This document shows, one piece after another, positions 33,520 through 45,830 of a DNA stretch of 64,000 nt. A program made the position numbers and the translations under genes. The stretch spans positions 203,360,001 to 203,424,000 of the forward strand of contig JBITNC010000001.1 in NCBI GenBank assembly GCA_050084985.1, in the 5' to 3' direction. The notes beneath the pieces were generated by a model. The model was given only the letters and a program-made list of their open reading frames with translations, was not told the origin of the DNA and made no database searches. Origin of the DNA: Nageia nagi (taxonomy: Eukaryota; Pinophyta). Position 1 is the stretch's first letter. Every line of letters starts with the position of its first letter.

Positions 33520-34136
33520 TTTCAACATTATTTTGGTTTTGATTATTGAAATTGAGTTTGAATTTGAGGTGTAGGTTGTAGTTTAGGTTGAGGGTTTTGT
33601 ATTTCATCTTTCTCAATTTTTTAAATATAATATTTCCTTGCATATGGATCTTCCAATAATGAATCTAGTTCTTTCCTTAGAAATGCATGATATTTTTCCT
33701 TTAAATCAAGATCAATATAAATTCCTAACATCAAAAAAAGATTAGCTAACATATGATCTTTAATTTTCTTGAATTCATTTTGAGATGATATATTTTCAAA
33801 TGCAATATTATACACTTTATATTTATCCATAGTATCATTTAAATATGGCTCAAAGTCTATATCAATAATAAAATCATTATCATCACTATTAATGGAATTA
33901 TTATTATCATTTTCATTCTATTGATTTTCTATGATTGACACATTGTTTTACATATCATCATCATTTGCACTAGTTAAGCATCAATTTGATAAACTAATTT
34001 CATTATGAGATTATATATTATTGTTACTTTTCATAACATCCATATCTTTCGGCATTTCTTGTTTAGGAGAGGGTGAAAATAAATCATTTATCATATTCAA
34101 ATATTCAAAAAAATCACTTGTAGTTGTAGTATCCAT
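33520..34136 (-). pseudogene. Unrecognised ORF of the LARD-like element
   Basis: ATG at 34,136 opens a single frame of about 200 codons (MDTTTTSDFFEYLNMINDLF at the start). It is interrupted by TAA, TGA, TAA, TAG and more at positions where Gln or Arg codons would fit. The middle is open from 33,830 to 33,621 (MDKYKVYNIAFEN...ARKYYI), and the tail is Pro/Gln-rich (NPQPKLQPTPQIQTQ). N-terminal acidic and Asn-rich, then helical. No zinc knuckle, protease or RT. It could be a Gag-like protein private to this element. Function unknown. Confidence 0.5.
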
Positions 34137-34776
34137 GTTGAAATACAAGATCTATAGCTTTGCACAAAACTTTAAGAAATATGAAAAAATAAGCACTTTT
34201 ACACCATGCCAAATTAAAAATGCATTCGTAACATATATATCTATGGTATGAGACAAGTTTTATGATGTTAGAACTTTTGAAATTTAGTGAAACAAACTTC
34301 AAAATTCAATATTTTATACAAAAATATTTTATTTAAAAATATCTAGAAATCTTGATAAAAATGCATGTGATAAGCCCAAATTAATCTCAAAAGGTTTCCT
34401 ACTATGATGACCTATGGTTTTGGCAAGTTTTTACCATGAACCAAGTCATCAAATAGTTGTAAAATATTTTCAAAGTTCATGATTTTTCAATATGATATTT
34501 TTTGCAAAATTTTCTCAAAATTGATCAAAATATGTGAATTTAGGCCTAGAAAAATAAGGAAAATGTTCTAATTATATTTATCTATATTTTGAAAAAACAA
34601 AATCTTATGATAAATCTCACCAAATTGAAGAAAATGACCTTCTTCAATTTTTTTTTAAAAGTAATAAAATTTTCTAATTTTGGAGAAATTAATTTAACCA
34701 AAAACAAACCTAGGGTTTCTAAAATAAGACTCCTCAAAAAAATCAATGACCTAAAATAAAAATTCTAGAGTTTGTA

Positions 34777-34797
34777 GGATTAGTTCGGGTTTACAAG
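34777..34797 (-). other. Primer-binding-site-like sequence of the LARD-like element
   Basis: On the minus strand, after the LTR end CTACA and a short spacer, comes TTGTAAACCCGAACTAATC. It parallels TGGTGAACCCGACGTGAAC in the young element. Confidence 0.5.
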
Positions 34798-34799
34798 AA

Positions 34800-35535
34800 T
34801 GTAGATAGTAAATTGTGTAAAGAATAAATATAAACATAAAATAATTCTATGAAGATGAAACTTATTCAAATATAATGATAAATAAATGAAAAGTGTATAC
34901 CTAATTATGATAAGGAAATCCTCAAGGTATGGTAGGGATATATGGAGGATTAGATTAGATCAAAGATGAGCATACAAATGATAATGAATCATGTGAACAA
35001 GCATTTGTCAACTCCTTTGTTTGTAGCTTTGGATCATGAAGACATACATCATGGATGATGTATGAACTTTATGATGTGGATGCTATAAAACCTATAGAAC
35101 TAAATTGCATGCAAAGCATAGCATGTAATAAAATATCAAAACATAACAAATTCTCAGATAGGTGGCATCTAGAGACATTATAAATGTAGTTGTTGATGTA
35201 TGGGCAACCACCTATCAGAGAGAACCGATAGGGGTTATTATTGTGAAACTCCTTTTATATCTTCAAGGATAAAAGAGAGAGTGAGAGCTGACTCTAGAAT
35301 AATAATAATAATTTCAATAGAATTATAGAATAACATGTAATATTATTGATATTCTCAAGATAATTCTAGATATAAACATGATTAAGAGATATTAGCTTTG
35401 ATTAGCACATGTTTAGCACTTAATTTGCATATTAAAATTGATATTATAGATATTTGTATTATTTAAATAATATATATCATATATACTCAAAATATGATTT
35501 ATTAATAAATAATAAATTATTTTTAATCATCTACA
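34800..35535 (-). repeat. 5' LTR of the LARD-like element
   Basis: 736 bases with TG (plus strand, 34,800) and CA (35,534-35,535) ends. It aligns end to end with 24,391-25,112. Confidence 0.82.
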
Positions 35536-35608
35536 CATTGGCATTATAGGCATCTTATGTATATGACCCTCTTAGAATTATGAAGGTATATGTTAAGAAA
35601 AACTCCAA

Positions 35609-35648
35609 GCCTCTCAATTTCAAATTGTAAATTTTGAAATTGAGAGGC
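35609..35648. repeat. Perfect 16-bp hairpin with 8-base loop
   Basis: GCCTCTCAATTTCAAA, the loop TTGTAAAT, then TTTGAAATTGAGAGGC. All 16 stem pairs match, in a region where other repeats are badly eroded. Confidence 0.9.
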
Positions 35649-36197
35649 AAAACCTATACCCCTTTCATAACATGATTGAGCATTAGCTAGTGAAAACCCC
35701 TACTCCAATGATCACACATTTGGTCTAGAAGTGGAAGGAAAATGTATTATAAAAGTAGATAATTTATTGAATATAATAGTTCCACTACCCAAAGAACTTA
35801 TAATAACATTGAAATAAAAGTAATAGAGTGACCTTAATATCAAGATTTTATGGGTATACAAGAATGACTCATGGACCATGGGAAACTCTTGTGGGATAGG
35901 AAATGTATTATGATTGGGAGAAATTTTATGAAAAGTTAATTTTTTATAAGAAGAACAAGAGCAAGCATCTCCCATTGGAAAGGCTTTTAGGAAAGTTTCA
36001 AGTAGTTGAAAGATCAATGAAACTATAATAAAATCTCAACTACAACCTAGTATAGTGGAGAAGGCCATAACAAGAAACATTCATTAGGGCCAAAGCATTT
36101 AAACATTCAAGATCACCATTGTTGGAGACCAATATTGTAAGTATATCCTTTATTATATATACTTCTCTAATAAAAATTAATCATAAACAAATAAATC
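35649..36197. other. No gene recognised; short plus-strand coding-like stretch
   Basis: 35,720-36,060 reads on the plus strand as a broken frame (VDNLLNIIVPLPKELI, later NSCGIGNVL). I cannot assign it to a family. No RNA gene or repeat is seen. Confidence 0.3.
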
Positions 36198-36449
36198 CTA
36201 TTCATAATCAATCTTATTTAGAGCCAATTTGAATTCTTGAATTGCCTCAAGAAACATAGGACCAAAAGACCTTCTTAACCATGGAACTAACCCATTGGGG
36301 GTTACCTCCATTCCCAAAACCTTACAAAAACCTTCAAGTGAGTCTTCTCAATAAAAATTATAATTATTTGGACCATATTCTCCTCTAAAAGAATTTGGCC
36401 AAGTTATTTCACCACCTCCTTCATCCCCATATCTAAATTTGCTTTCCAT
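36198..36449 (-). pseudogene. 84-codon conserved-looking peptide, one stop
   Basis: ATG at 36,449 to TAG at 36,198, with one internal TGA. The peptide reads MESKFRYGDEGGGEITWPNS, then RGEYGPNNYNFY, stop, EDSLEGFCKVLGMEV and WLRRSFGPMFLEAIQEF. Balanced composition with many Gly, Pro and Trp residues is unlike random AT-rich DNA, so it was probably real coding sequence. Family not recognised. Confidence 0.4.
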
Positions 36450-37502
36450 CTTCTACTCAAAAAGATTAATTACCATGATGATTACACCCTCCAAATTTTC
36501 TCATGAATGGAGGAGAGGTGAACAGGACATAAGACATTATGCACAAGGAATTAACCAACTTATCCATAAGTGATATAGATATTGGCTACCTCCAAACCCA
36601 CCTTGTTCACTTGTACCTAACATTGAAAAAGTATATTAGAAGAAGTTTTATCATGTGATGATCCCTAAGTGACATTATTTATCACTAAGAAAAACCCCTA
36701 ATAGAGGATACATGTCAAAATTAATATTTATTATGATTCAAAACTATATTTTAGTTCCTTAAATAAAGATAGAATAAAATCTTGAGGATTTATTTTTGAT
36801 GTATCCAATAACTAGTTGTTGTATAACTTGTTGATTTGTATATTTATGTACATTATCTTAGGAAGGCCATGGTTGAGAAGAGTGATCCATGATTACAACT
36901 ACTAAAATTAAAATATTGTATGAATTATTTATTAGTTTGTATAAAACATTTTGGTTCCCCTAGCTCCTTGATGACATTCCCCTAGTCCTATTTTAACATT
37001 TTTATCAAGATAGGTATTTTGATGTCATGGGAGTTTTTATATACATCACTTTTTTCCATTTAGTACTTATTTTTATTTCCTTCAAGTCTCTATTTCCTTT
37101 ACTAATATTTTAGTATCCTAAAGGAAGGTACTTGTTAACAAGATTTATTAACCTAAATCATTGTTTCTATGAGAAATAATCATTCTTTAAAATATAAATG
37201 TTCATTTAGATAAACTTTTATAGGTACTAGAATTCTATGTTTTCCTTTACATCAACATGCTTAATTTTTAGATAATGCTTCTATAAATTAGATTGTATTC
37301 ACTTACATTATTTTGTAATGAATATATATACACATTCCCTTAGTTTATATTTGGTAAATAGTTTATCATTTTATTAAAATTTTAGCTTGATTTAAGATAA
37401 TTATTTATAATCATTTTATTTCAAAATATGATTTAAATTATTATAATTTATGTAAATTTAGTCTTTCTAATTGTTAATGTGTGTAGGTGATCTTTTTTTC
37501 TC
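36450..37502. other. No gene recognised
   Basis: AT-rich sequence without a convincing motif. ATGTGTGTAG at 37,478-37,486 could be a splice acceptor just upstream of the ATG at 37,503. Confidence 0.3.
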
Positions 37503-38880
37503 ATGGATCCCCCACCTCCACCCCCTTTGCTTCATGAAAACCCCCAATCTCCAACCCATAGTCCACATGAAGATAATCCCCCACATTCACCCCTTAGTCC
37601 ACCTCATGAAAATCCTTGACCCCCTTAGTCATATGAGGATCATATTAGTGCAAATATTAATGAAAATATCAATCTCTTATAGGATATAATCAATGGACTT
37701 CATACTCTTGGTAGGGATCTTTCCCCCCATATGTCACAATTTATATCTCCAATGTAGACAATAGTTGATACCATTAGGTCCTTAGATGAGGGTATTGATA
37801 ATTACCATACATCATTGGGAGGAGGTGAGATGATTTTATGAAAATTATCTCTCGTATAAGGAGATTAATGACCTAAAATTTATAAAATAAACAATATCTA
37901 AGTACTTCATTGATTACAAAACTAATAAGGAAATCTTACATAGCAAACAAAGAATTAATATTAGGTGGTGTGCCCATATAGAGATAGCCCTTTATTTTTG
38001 GTATTTATTATGGATGGTATTTTATCAAGGTCCATATGGAAATAGGAGTGATATCCCATTATATTTTTTGAAAAAATTGCATGCAAAGTTTGTATTCCAT
38101 AAAAAACCAAATTACTTTGATATTAGATAGTCTTAAGATATTGGACTTGGTTATCCATACGATAGGCCAAGGGAATTGGTCAATACTAATTGAATTGCAT
38201 GCATTATACCTATCATCCCTTTTATTGGTTCTACTTTCCTACCAATTTCCTTAATTCTATAGTGGTTTTAATGTTAGGGACATTGATTCAACTATCAAGC
38301 ACACTCATTGAATAAGCTACTATGTTGTAGCTAAGTTTTACGAGGGACAACATGTAGGATATGATGGATATGGATCTAGTAGCTCATATATGATGATACC
38401 TCATACATTCTAACATTTCCACTTGATATGTTTTGGGCCCACTTTAGGTGTAGCTATAGTATATTACGATGAGACTTTTATGGAGATGCTATTAGTTGGT
38501 TATCCTTTTAGTACACAGGTAAATTTTAACATTTTTTTAATGTACATATTTTATATTTAATAAGAATTTTATATGATTAATTTTTATATTAAATATATTT
38601 ATATTTTTTTGGCACAGAGGATGGGCTCTACATCATCATATGGATATGATCGATTTCATATTATATCCACTCTGAGATAACATCATACATGTTTCAAGGT
38701 AATCAAATTTATCGATTTTAAATTGTAATCTTAAGTATTTCACTTTTATATGTGTCCTTCATGTTTATAATATTTTTGTTATTACAAATAGGTCATGGGA
38801 TCATGTTTGACCACCCAAAGGGTGTGTAATCAAGGTGTTTACTATTCAATATCTATCACCCATTGTATGTCCTTTTAAAA
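37503..38880 (+). pseudogene. Unrecognised gene remnant with proline-rich start and two intron-like breaks
   Basis: ATG at 37,503 starts MDPPPPPPLLHENPQSPTHS, a Pro/His-rich N-terminus of about 38 codons before a TGA. Further on, VYYDETFMEMLLVGYPFSTQ ends at CAG|GTAAAT (38,518/38,519). A 99-base AT-rich intron-like gap ends TTTGGCACAG (38,617). An 81-base exon follows (RMGSTSSYGYDRFHI...TCFK) ending AAG|GTAATC. A 93-base gap ends ACAAATAG (38,791), then VMGSCLTTQRVCNQGVYYSI. The frame is kept across both joins. Small, well-formed introns suggest a DNA transposon or captured gene, not a retroelement ORF. Stops in the first exon show it is dead. Confidence 0.45.
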
Positions 38881-39229
38881 ATTGAATACTAGAATTATGT
38901 ACTTTTATTTTTCATTATATAACATGTAAATTGTATAGTGAAAAAAGGCTATCCAAAATATGAAACTACTAATATTAGTGTTGGAACAATCAATGAAGTT
39001 GAGAATTTGAAAATCAATTCCAAGATAGAGCTAGAGTTGGAATTTAAAATGGCACATGGTGGGAAAGGGAGCATCCAAGCATTTGGAGCATATGGATGAG
39101 CTAGAGGGAGTAAGGGAGAATAAAGGGATGTAGAAGGAATGAATCTAAAAAATAACCAATAACCTTGGAAATGAATATGATAAGAGATTAGAGGAATTAT
39201 CTAGAAGAAAGTTGAAGTCACCCCTATTT

Positions 39230-39990
39230 TGAACATAGAAGATGATCTAGTGGATGAGACCCTTGAAGAACTATAGAAGTATGTGATTGGTAAGTTTACA
39301 AGTTAATGGCTAGGCCTATCATCTCTAAAAGACTAGGTTGCACAAATATGGGATTTGAAAGGTGAGGTAAGCTTTTCCATCCTACGAAAAGGTTTTTTTA
39401 TAGTGTAGTTTGAGTTGGAAAGCAACTTATCACATGTTTTAGATGATGGCTCATAATTTATGGGAAAATCTAATTTATTTGTAAAATGATGTTATGATGG
39501 ATTTAATCCTTTAATAGAGAACATTGCAACTATCCTAGTGTGGGTACAACTCTTTGGCCTTCCCCAAAATATTTGGAGTTTGAAAATAGTGAGATTAATA
39601 GGAAAATTCATTAGGGAGTTTATCAAAATAGATGATAATTTTGATACAAAGGAGAACACATTTACTACTAGAATATGTGTTTAAATGAATTTTTAAGAGT
39701 ATCTGGATATATATATCAGTATTAAACCAAGCCAATGGAATGAAATCAAACTTTGGATTATGAAAGAATCCTCTTTAGGTGCAAGTGGTGTAGAGAAATA
39801 GGTCACTTGGCTTATCGATGTCCTATGAACTAGGAGGAAAAGCTAAAATTTTGTAATATTTATAAGAATATTATTCATTATAATAAATATTGTAAATAAA
39901 ATAATAATAAACCTTGAGAAAAAGGCAATAAGTGGAAACCTATTAAGAAAGGAGGGGAAATCTTGACTCAGCTTATAGAAAATGAAAGGG
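39230..39990 (+). pseudogene. LINE ORF1 (DUF4283-like plus CCHC knuckle)
   Basis: ORF1 protein binds the LINE RNA. WLGLSSLKD, VAQIWDLKGEVSF, FELESNLSHVLDDGS and VWVQLFGLPQNIWSLKIV, then IGKFI and TTRICV, follow the DUF4283 pattern of plant L1 ORF1. At about 39,778-39,830, CKWCREIGHLAYRC is a perfect CX2CX4HX4C zinc knuckle. Interrupted by stops and at least one shift. Confidence 0.8.
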
Positions 39991-40479
39991 ATGCTTAGGT
40001 AGAGCTTTAAGGAAACACCTTTGGATCAACCCATGTATAAGAGATCCCACTAAAAAGCCCTAAAAAGTATTAAAGTTGTTTAAATATTAAATCCATTATT
40101 AAGTCAATGAAATGTGATAAAATATACCAGATGAGGACACCTAAGATGGTGAGATAGATGATGAAGTTGAAATTTAATAGGAAGGATCATAACATATAGA
40201 TAAAGATCCTAATGATGTTAATCTAATTTTTAATCCTTATATAGATTCAAAATAGGGTAAAGGAAAGAAAAATAAGCCTCAAAAGATAATGATAAAGAAA
40301 GATACTGATAAAGAGAATGGCTTTTCCAACTCAAAGCCATAAGTTAACATAAGGAGAACAACATAATATGGAAAAGTATCAAGAGGAGAAGGTAATATTA
40401 GAATCTAGGAACCTAGCAATCCACCATAGAGTACATGTGATAAATCCATTAGGAGAAAATAAAAATGTTGATCCTCTCA

Positions 40480-41560
40480 TGGGACACTTGGGTTGCAGCT
40501 TACTTGGAAAATAAAAGCCTATGAGAACTATGTATAGGTCACATAAGCTAGACATCCTTATTTTGTGAGAAATAAAAGTTAAACCATATCAATGATGTAG
40601 CTTCAAACAAAAGAGTTAGAGAAGTTTAGAATTAGAAACTATCAATATTGTAGGAAAGGTAGGTGGTCTTGTTATTTTTTGTAACCTGACCTTAGTGAAT
40701 ATTCAAAGACTTCGTTGTGATTTTAAATGATGCATTACAATTAGAGTAGAATGTTCCCAAAGTAATTTATGTTTTTATCTTTTATACATATATGTTACTA
40801 ATGTGCTAAGTTAAAGGAGAAAGTTTTGGGAATTTATTAAGGGTATAAAAGAAGTTTTGGTTTAGAACCATGGCTTCTTAGTGGGGATTTTAACACTCTA
40901 CTAAACTTATAAGATAAATATGGAGGAAGAGTAAACCTGACTAGAGGTATGCAAGATCTAAAAGAGATCCTAAATGAAGAGAGGTTAATTGAATTACCTC
41001 TAAAATTTCATAAATACACTTATTATAATAGAAGGATTGGGAAGAATTTCATTCAAAGAAGGATGGATAGGATGGTTTGCTCACTAGACTAGTTAGAAAA
41101 GTATTAGAACTCAGATCTTTCTTCTTTATAAAGGTTTTCTTCATATCACTATCCATTGATATTAAACATGGAGCTGAGATAGAAAAAATTCACCCTTTAG
41201 ATTTGAATTTATGTGGATGATTCATCCAAATGTCAAAGAAAATATGAAAAAATAGTGGAAATAGGATATTCAAGGAACAACCATGTGTAGAGTGCATCAA
41301 AAACTAAAAAAAGTCAAAATAAAAGCTAAAGAAGTGGAACAAAGAATTGTTTGGAAATTTAGAAGAGAGAAAGAGAATAATTGGAATAGAAATGGATTTA
41401 ATAAAGCATGAAATTATTATAAATGGAAAGAACAAAGAGTTAGATAAGAAAGAAAGGGAGACTATGGTTGATTATTATAATATAATTACATAAGAAGAGA
41501 TGCATTGGAGAAAAACGTTGAGGATTTCATTGCTTAATGATGGTGACATAAATATAGATT
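40480..41560 (+). pseudogene. LINE ORF2 endonuclease remnant
   Basis: The endonuclease nicks target DNA to prime reverse transcription. The first part is badly eroded. From 40,870, WLLSGDFNTLLNL contains the GDFN motif. RGMQDLKEILNEERLIELPL, TYYNRRIGKNFIQRRMDRMV and SSYHYPLIL follow. In the last block the catalytic Asp of the usual SDHxPL is Tyr. Stops throughout. Confidence 0.82.
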
Positions 41561-41699
41561 TTTTAATACCATGAATTTTCAAATAAGATGTTATAATAAT
41601 ATTTTAGAGTTGAGGAAAAATAATGATTAGTTAACTAAGGATAAGAATAAGATCAAGAAGAAATAATTAGTTTCTATAAAAATATCTTAAGCAAGGATC

Positions 41700-43115
41700 A
41701 TAATCATAATAGGTCAGCAATGGAGAAATTATTAAAACACATCCAAAGGATCATTAGTAAAGAAACCAATGAAAAATTGACTACAATGACTTCCAAAGAG
41801 TAAGTGATGAAGGATCTTTTCAAAATGCAAAGGGATAAGGCATTTGGGTCAAACAGCTTCATTGTTGGTTTCTTCCAACAAAATGGGGAAATCATTGGAA
41901 ATGAAGTTGATGAAGCTATAGAAGAGTTCTTTAAGAAAGGTAAACTCTTAAAATCCTAGAACTCTACATTTATTTCACTCATTCCAAAAGTTACTACTCC
42001 TAAGGAACCAAAGGATTATAGACCCATAAGTTTATGTAATGTCCTTTATAAGATGTGGAAAGAATGAAATACTTTTTCCTTGATATTATGTAAAGAGAAT
42101 AAGATGGATTTGTTAAACGGAGGAAAATAATTTATGGAATCATACTCATGCATTAATTGCTACACTTTGTGAAACTTAAAAAAGAGGAGGTGATGGTACT
42201 TAAATTGGATATGAAGAAAGCCTATGATAGGGTTAATTGGTGTTTCTTAGATAAAATTCTTGATAAGTTTAGGTTTGAGCCCAAATGGAGAGATTGGGTA
42301 ATGAAATGTATATCTACCCCTAACTTTTTAGTTCTAATTAATGGAGAACCAGAGGGCTATTTTAGTTCTAAAAGAGGTATCTAGTAAGGAGATCCAATAT
42401 CTCCTCATTTTTTATTATAATGGTTGAGTCTCTAGGGAGAACCATAAAAAAAACATACCAAGAAGGTATCTTAATTGTATCTAAACCAATCAAAGCTTTT
42501 GTAGTGATAACACATCATCAATTTATTAATGTTATGATTTTGATAAAATAAGCCTATGAGAAGGAAGCAAGGAATCTCAAAAAGATTTCAAAGCTCTATG
42601 AGAAAGCTTCACAATAAAGGAGTAATTTGTTTATGGCTTTTTCTAGCATGATAAAATAAATAAGAATTGTTAAAATCCTTAGGTACAAGGTTAGGGAATT
42701 ACCATTTAAGTACTTGGGAATGCCCTTATTTTTGTGAAGAATAAAGGCTAAGCTTTGGGATGCAATTCTAGATAAGAAACTTATGGATAGAAAGGTAAGC
42801 TTCTAACCTATGCAGCCAAGCTTTTTTTGATTAAGAATACTCTTAGTAGTATTCCTCTATAGAGTGCATGTGTTTTAAGATGCTAGTAACTATTGTAAAT
42901 GAGATAGATATTAAATGTAGGAAATTAATTTAGAGTGGTAATTCAAAATAAAGAAAATTTTCATTGGTAAAGTGGGATAAAGTGTGCAAATAAAAGATTA
43001 ATGAAGGACTAAGTATGAGAAAGATGAAATAGTTAAATTATGCCCTTAGAGGTAAATTAGTGTGGAAAATGGTAATTAGATAATAAAGGGATTAGATTAA
43101 GGTGTATACAACTAA
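41700..43115 (+). pseudogene. LINE ORF2 reverse transcriptase remnant
   Basis: [31 protein letters not shown], then the open stretch 42,157-42,384 with LKLDMKKAYDRVNW (first catalytic Asp), NFLVLINGEPEGYFSSKRGI and QGDPISP (with a stop at the Gln). The FADD catalytic block is destroyed (QFINVMILI near 42,520). LPFKYLGMPLFL near 42,700 and LRGKLVWKMV near 43,045 mark the RT tail. The frame is then cut by the insertion. Confidence 0.85.
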
Positions 43116-44519
43116 ATATTTGTAAGTGTAATGCTACTCCATCTTTCACCATCTAACACCCCTAAAATTTAGGACTATTTTTTTTTAATTCTATCATTTA
43201 TCAATTTGTTGACTTTTCAAGGTTTATTATTTAGGTACATATATCCCACATGGTTTACATATTGATACCTCATCAAACTTATTAAGTCTTCATCCTTTCT
43301 TTGTAATTACAAGGGTACATTCACTAGGTACTCATGACATCGCTTGTAAGCAGATACTCTTGATGATTGTACCCTGGTTTTATTTGAAATTCATTACTAT
43401 ACCCTTTAACTTGAAGGTGTACTTGTTATGACATAAAGGTTTAATTCACTAGTTTAAGTGCAAATTGATGTTCAAGAAATCTTAAGATTTAGATCTTATA
43501 ACAATCTCAAACAATCCAAATTATTTCCCATAGTATCGCCAAATTATCCCATTTAATCCCAAAGGGTTCCTAACATTTTCCTTATGATCTAAAATTTGGA
43601 TCCATAAGACTAATATGTGATCCTTTTCTAAAACATTGGAATGATAGTGGATTTATTTAGGGTTCTTATTTATTATCGATCCTTAAGATCATTAGATAAG
43701 CAATTGAGAAAACTATGACCCACTTTGGTTTCATATGTGAGTAATGTACTTAAGTGGCATTTTCTAACCCTATTTCCCCACTTCATTCATTAATATACTA
43801 TGTAAATCATAAATGCATTAAATCTCAAAGTTAACAATTCATTCACTAAGCAGTTAGATTCTAATTCTAAGTTAGATTAGGTTTTATCCTTTAAATTTTG
43901 ATCATTAATATCTTAAATTTATTATCTAAAAACTTGGTATTCATCCCAAATAATCCCAAATGATCCCATGTATTTACATTGGGTTCCATTTGTATCCATT
44001 TTGATCCCAAGGGTTTCTAAATTTTTTCAAGTGATCACAAATTATCATTCAAAACCTTAGTAGTTCAAATTTAGGATTGTTTCTAATTCATTGGGATAGT
44101 TTTGTATTTTATTAGAGTTAATAACCTAAATAATCTACTTCTTTAGGATTCTTGGTAAAATCATCTACTTAAATCAATTTATACTACCCACTACTGATCA
44201 ATACATCACTAGTTATAGCATTAAACCATCATAATATTATTCTCAATAAAAAGGATAACTTATCAATAATTCATATAATAAAATCAATTTGTTTAAGTAC
44301 AACTCATCTACTTTCCATTTACCATATTAACATGACATAAATACAAAACAATCTTTAATGAATTAATATAATATAATATAATACAACCCATTTAATCATT
44401 AATGGAATCTTTTTGACAAATTATACTATTTCATATCTAATGAGTTTGTAATTCAAATTTATTCATGTCATATGGTTTTGACCATTGTATTAGCCATCAA
44501 ACATTTCCATTGATCTTCA

Positions 44520-44610
44520 TACAATGAGCATCGAACATCCCCTTGGAATTTGGTGGGTGGATCAAGTACCAGGAGGGAGGAGGATCAGGACAACTCTTTT
44601 TAAACTTGAC
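44520..44610. other. GC-richer patch in the insertion
   Basis: GAGCATCGAACATCCCCTTGG and AGTACCAGGAGGGAGGAGGA retain CG and CAG sites that are rare around them. The purine run could be a polypurine tract. Function unknown. Confidence 0.3.
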
Positions 44611-45025
44611 CATTATGCAAATGAATTTAACTATGGACCTTAGAAAAATTATCTCCTTTCCTTGGTCAATGTACATTAATCTATTATTTATTTACCATAT
44701 AATTAATCCATCTTAAATAATTAAATCATTCACAATAAGGTCTTGGATACCTTAATAATTAATTAATGTAATTGGTACTATTTGAATTATTTTACTAAAC
44801 ATTATACCAATATCATAACCTCAAAACCATAGTTTATTTAATACAAGATAATAAAGATTTCTTGAATTACTTATTAAAATTATTAAACATACTTATCATC
44901 TCATTAAACACTAATTAGTTTAATTTACAAACTTAGATAATAACATGCAAACATATTTTTATTAATTTATCCTTTTCCATTTTCACATGAAATTAATAAT
45001 ATTTTTTTACTAAACATAATATTGG

Positions 45026-45830
45026 GATTTTAATAAAATTCATGTCAAAATAATTTCATTAAACTCTAACTAAAGGCATAAGGAGAAATATTTAACTAGT
45101 CTCCTTAAAATATCATAAAATACATAATACAATTTATACATGAAAATTTCCACCCCTACATCTAAATAGAAGGATAATAACAAAAGAAATTCCCATTCTT
45201 TTACTTTTTTAAAAAAAGACATGGTACCAACCTTTAAATAAAATAACCACTATGTCTCTTAAAAGGGTACAACACTTCTAATAATAATTAATTCTATGAA
45301 ACTTTATCAAATATTATGATAAATATCATATTAAGATTTTAATAAAATTCATGTCAAAATAAATTCATTAAATTCTAGTTGAAGGCATAAGAAGAAATAT
45401 TTGATTAATCTCCTTAAAATATCATAAAATTCATAATACAATTTCTACATGAAATTTTCCACCCCTACATCTAAATAAAAGGGAGAATAAAAAAGAGACT
45501 CCCACTCTTTTACTTTTTAAAGAAAAAGACATGGTACCAACCTTTAAATAAAATAACCATTATCTCTTCAAATGGTACAACATTTCTAACAATAATTAAT
45601 TCTATGAAACTTTATCAAATATTATGATAAACATCATACTAGGAACTTAATAAAATTCATGCCAAAATAAATTCATTAAATTCTAGCTAAAGGCATAAGA
45701 AGAAATATTTGACTAATCTTCTTAAAATATCATAAAATACATAATACAATTTGTATATGAAATTTTCCACCCCTACATTTAAATAAAGAGAAAATAACAA
45801 AAGAAAAGCCCACTTTTTTACTTTCATACA
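45026..45830. repeat. ~308-bp tandem repeat, about 2.6 units
   Basis: Units start near 45,026, 45,335 and 45,643. Each contains TAATAAAATTCATGTCAAAATAA, CCACCCCTACATCTAAATA, GACATGGTACCAACCTTTAA and AATAATTAATTCTATGAAAC. Units are clearly more alike than the decayed arrays elsewhere. Confidence 0.85.

Larger units (their letters stand above)
24391..35535 (-). mobile_element. Non-autonomous LTR retrotransposon (LARD-like), split by a Copia element
   Basis: Two direct LTRs (24,391-25,112 and 34,800-35,535) bound an interior of about 3.4 kb once the Copia element at 26,755-33,000 is removed. Orientation is minus: the polypurine tract abuts the left LTR and a PBS-like stretch abuts the right LTR. 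No protease, RT, RNase H or integrase was found. The interior carries only one unrecognised reading frame (33,520-34,136). It would have depended on enzymes from another element. Flanking bases (CACCC left, CATTG right) do not form a clear target duplication. The LTRs look roughly 85-90% alike by eye, so the insertion is old. Confidence 0.7.

Noticed and set aside
24386-35540. CACCC / CATTG as a target duplication of the pol-less element
   Set aside because: Only two of five bases agree, so decay by C-to-T cannot be distinguished from no duplication.
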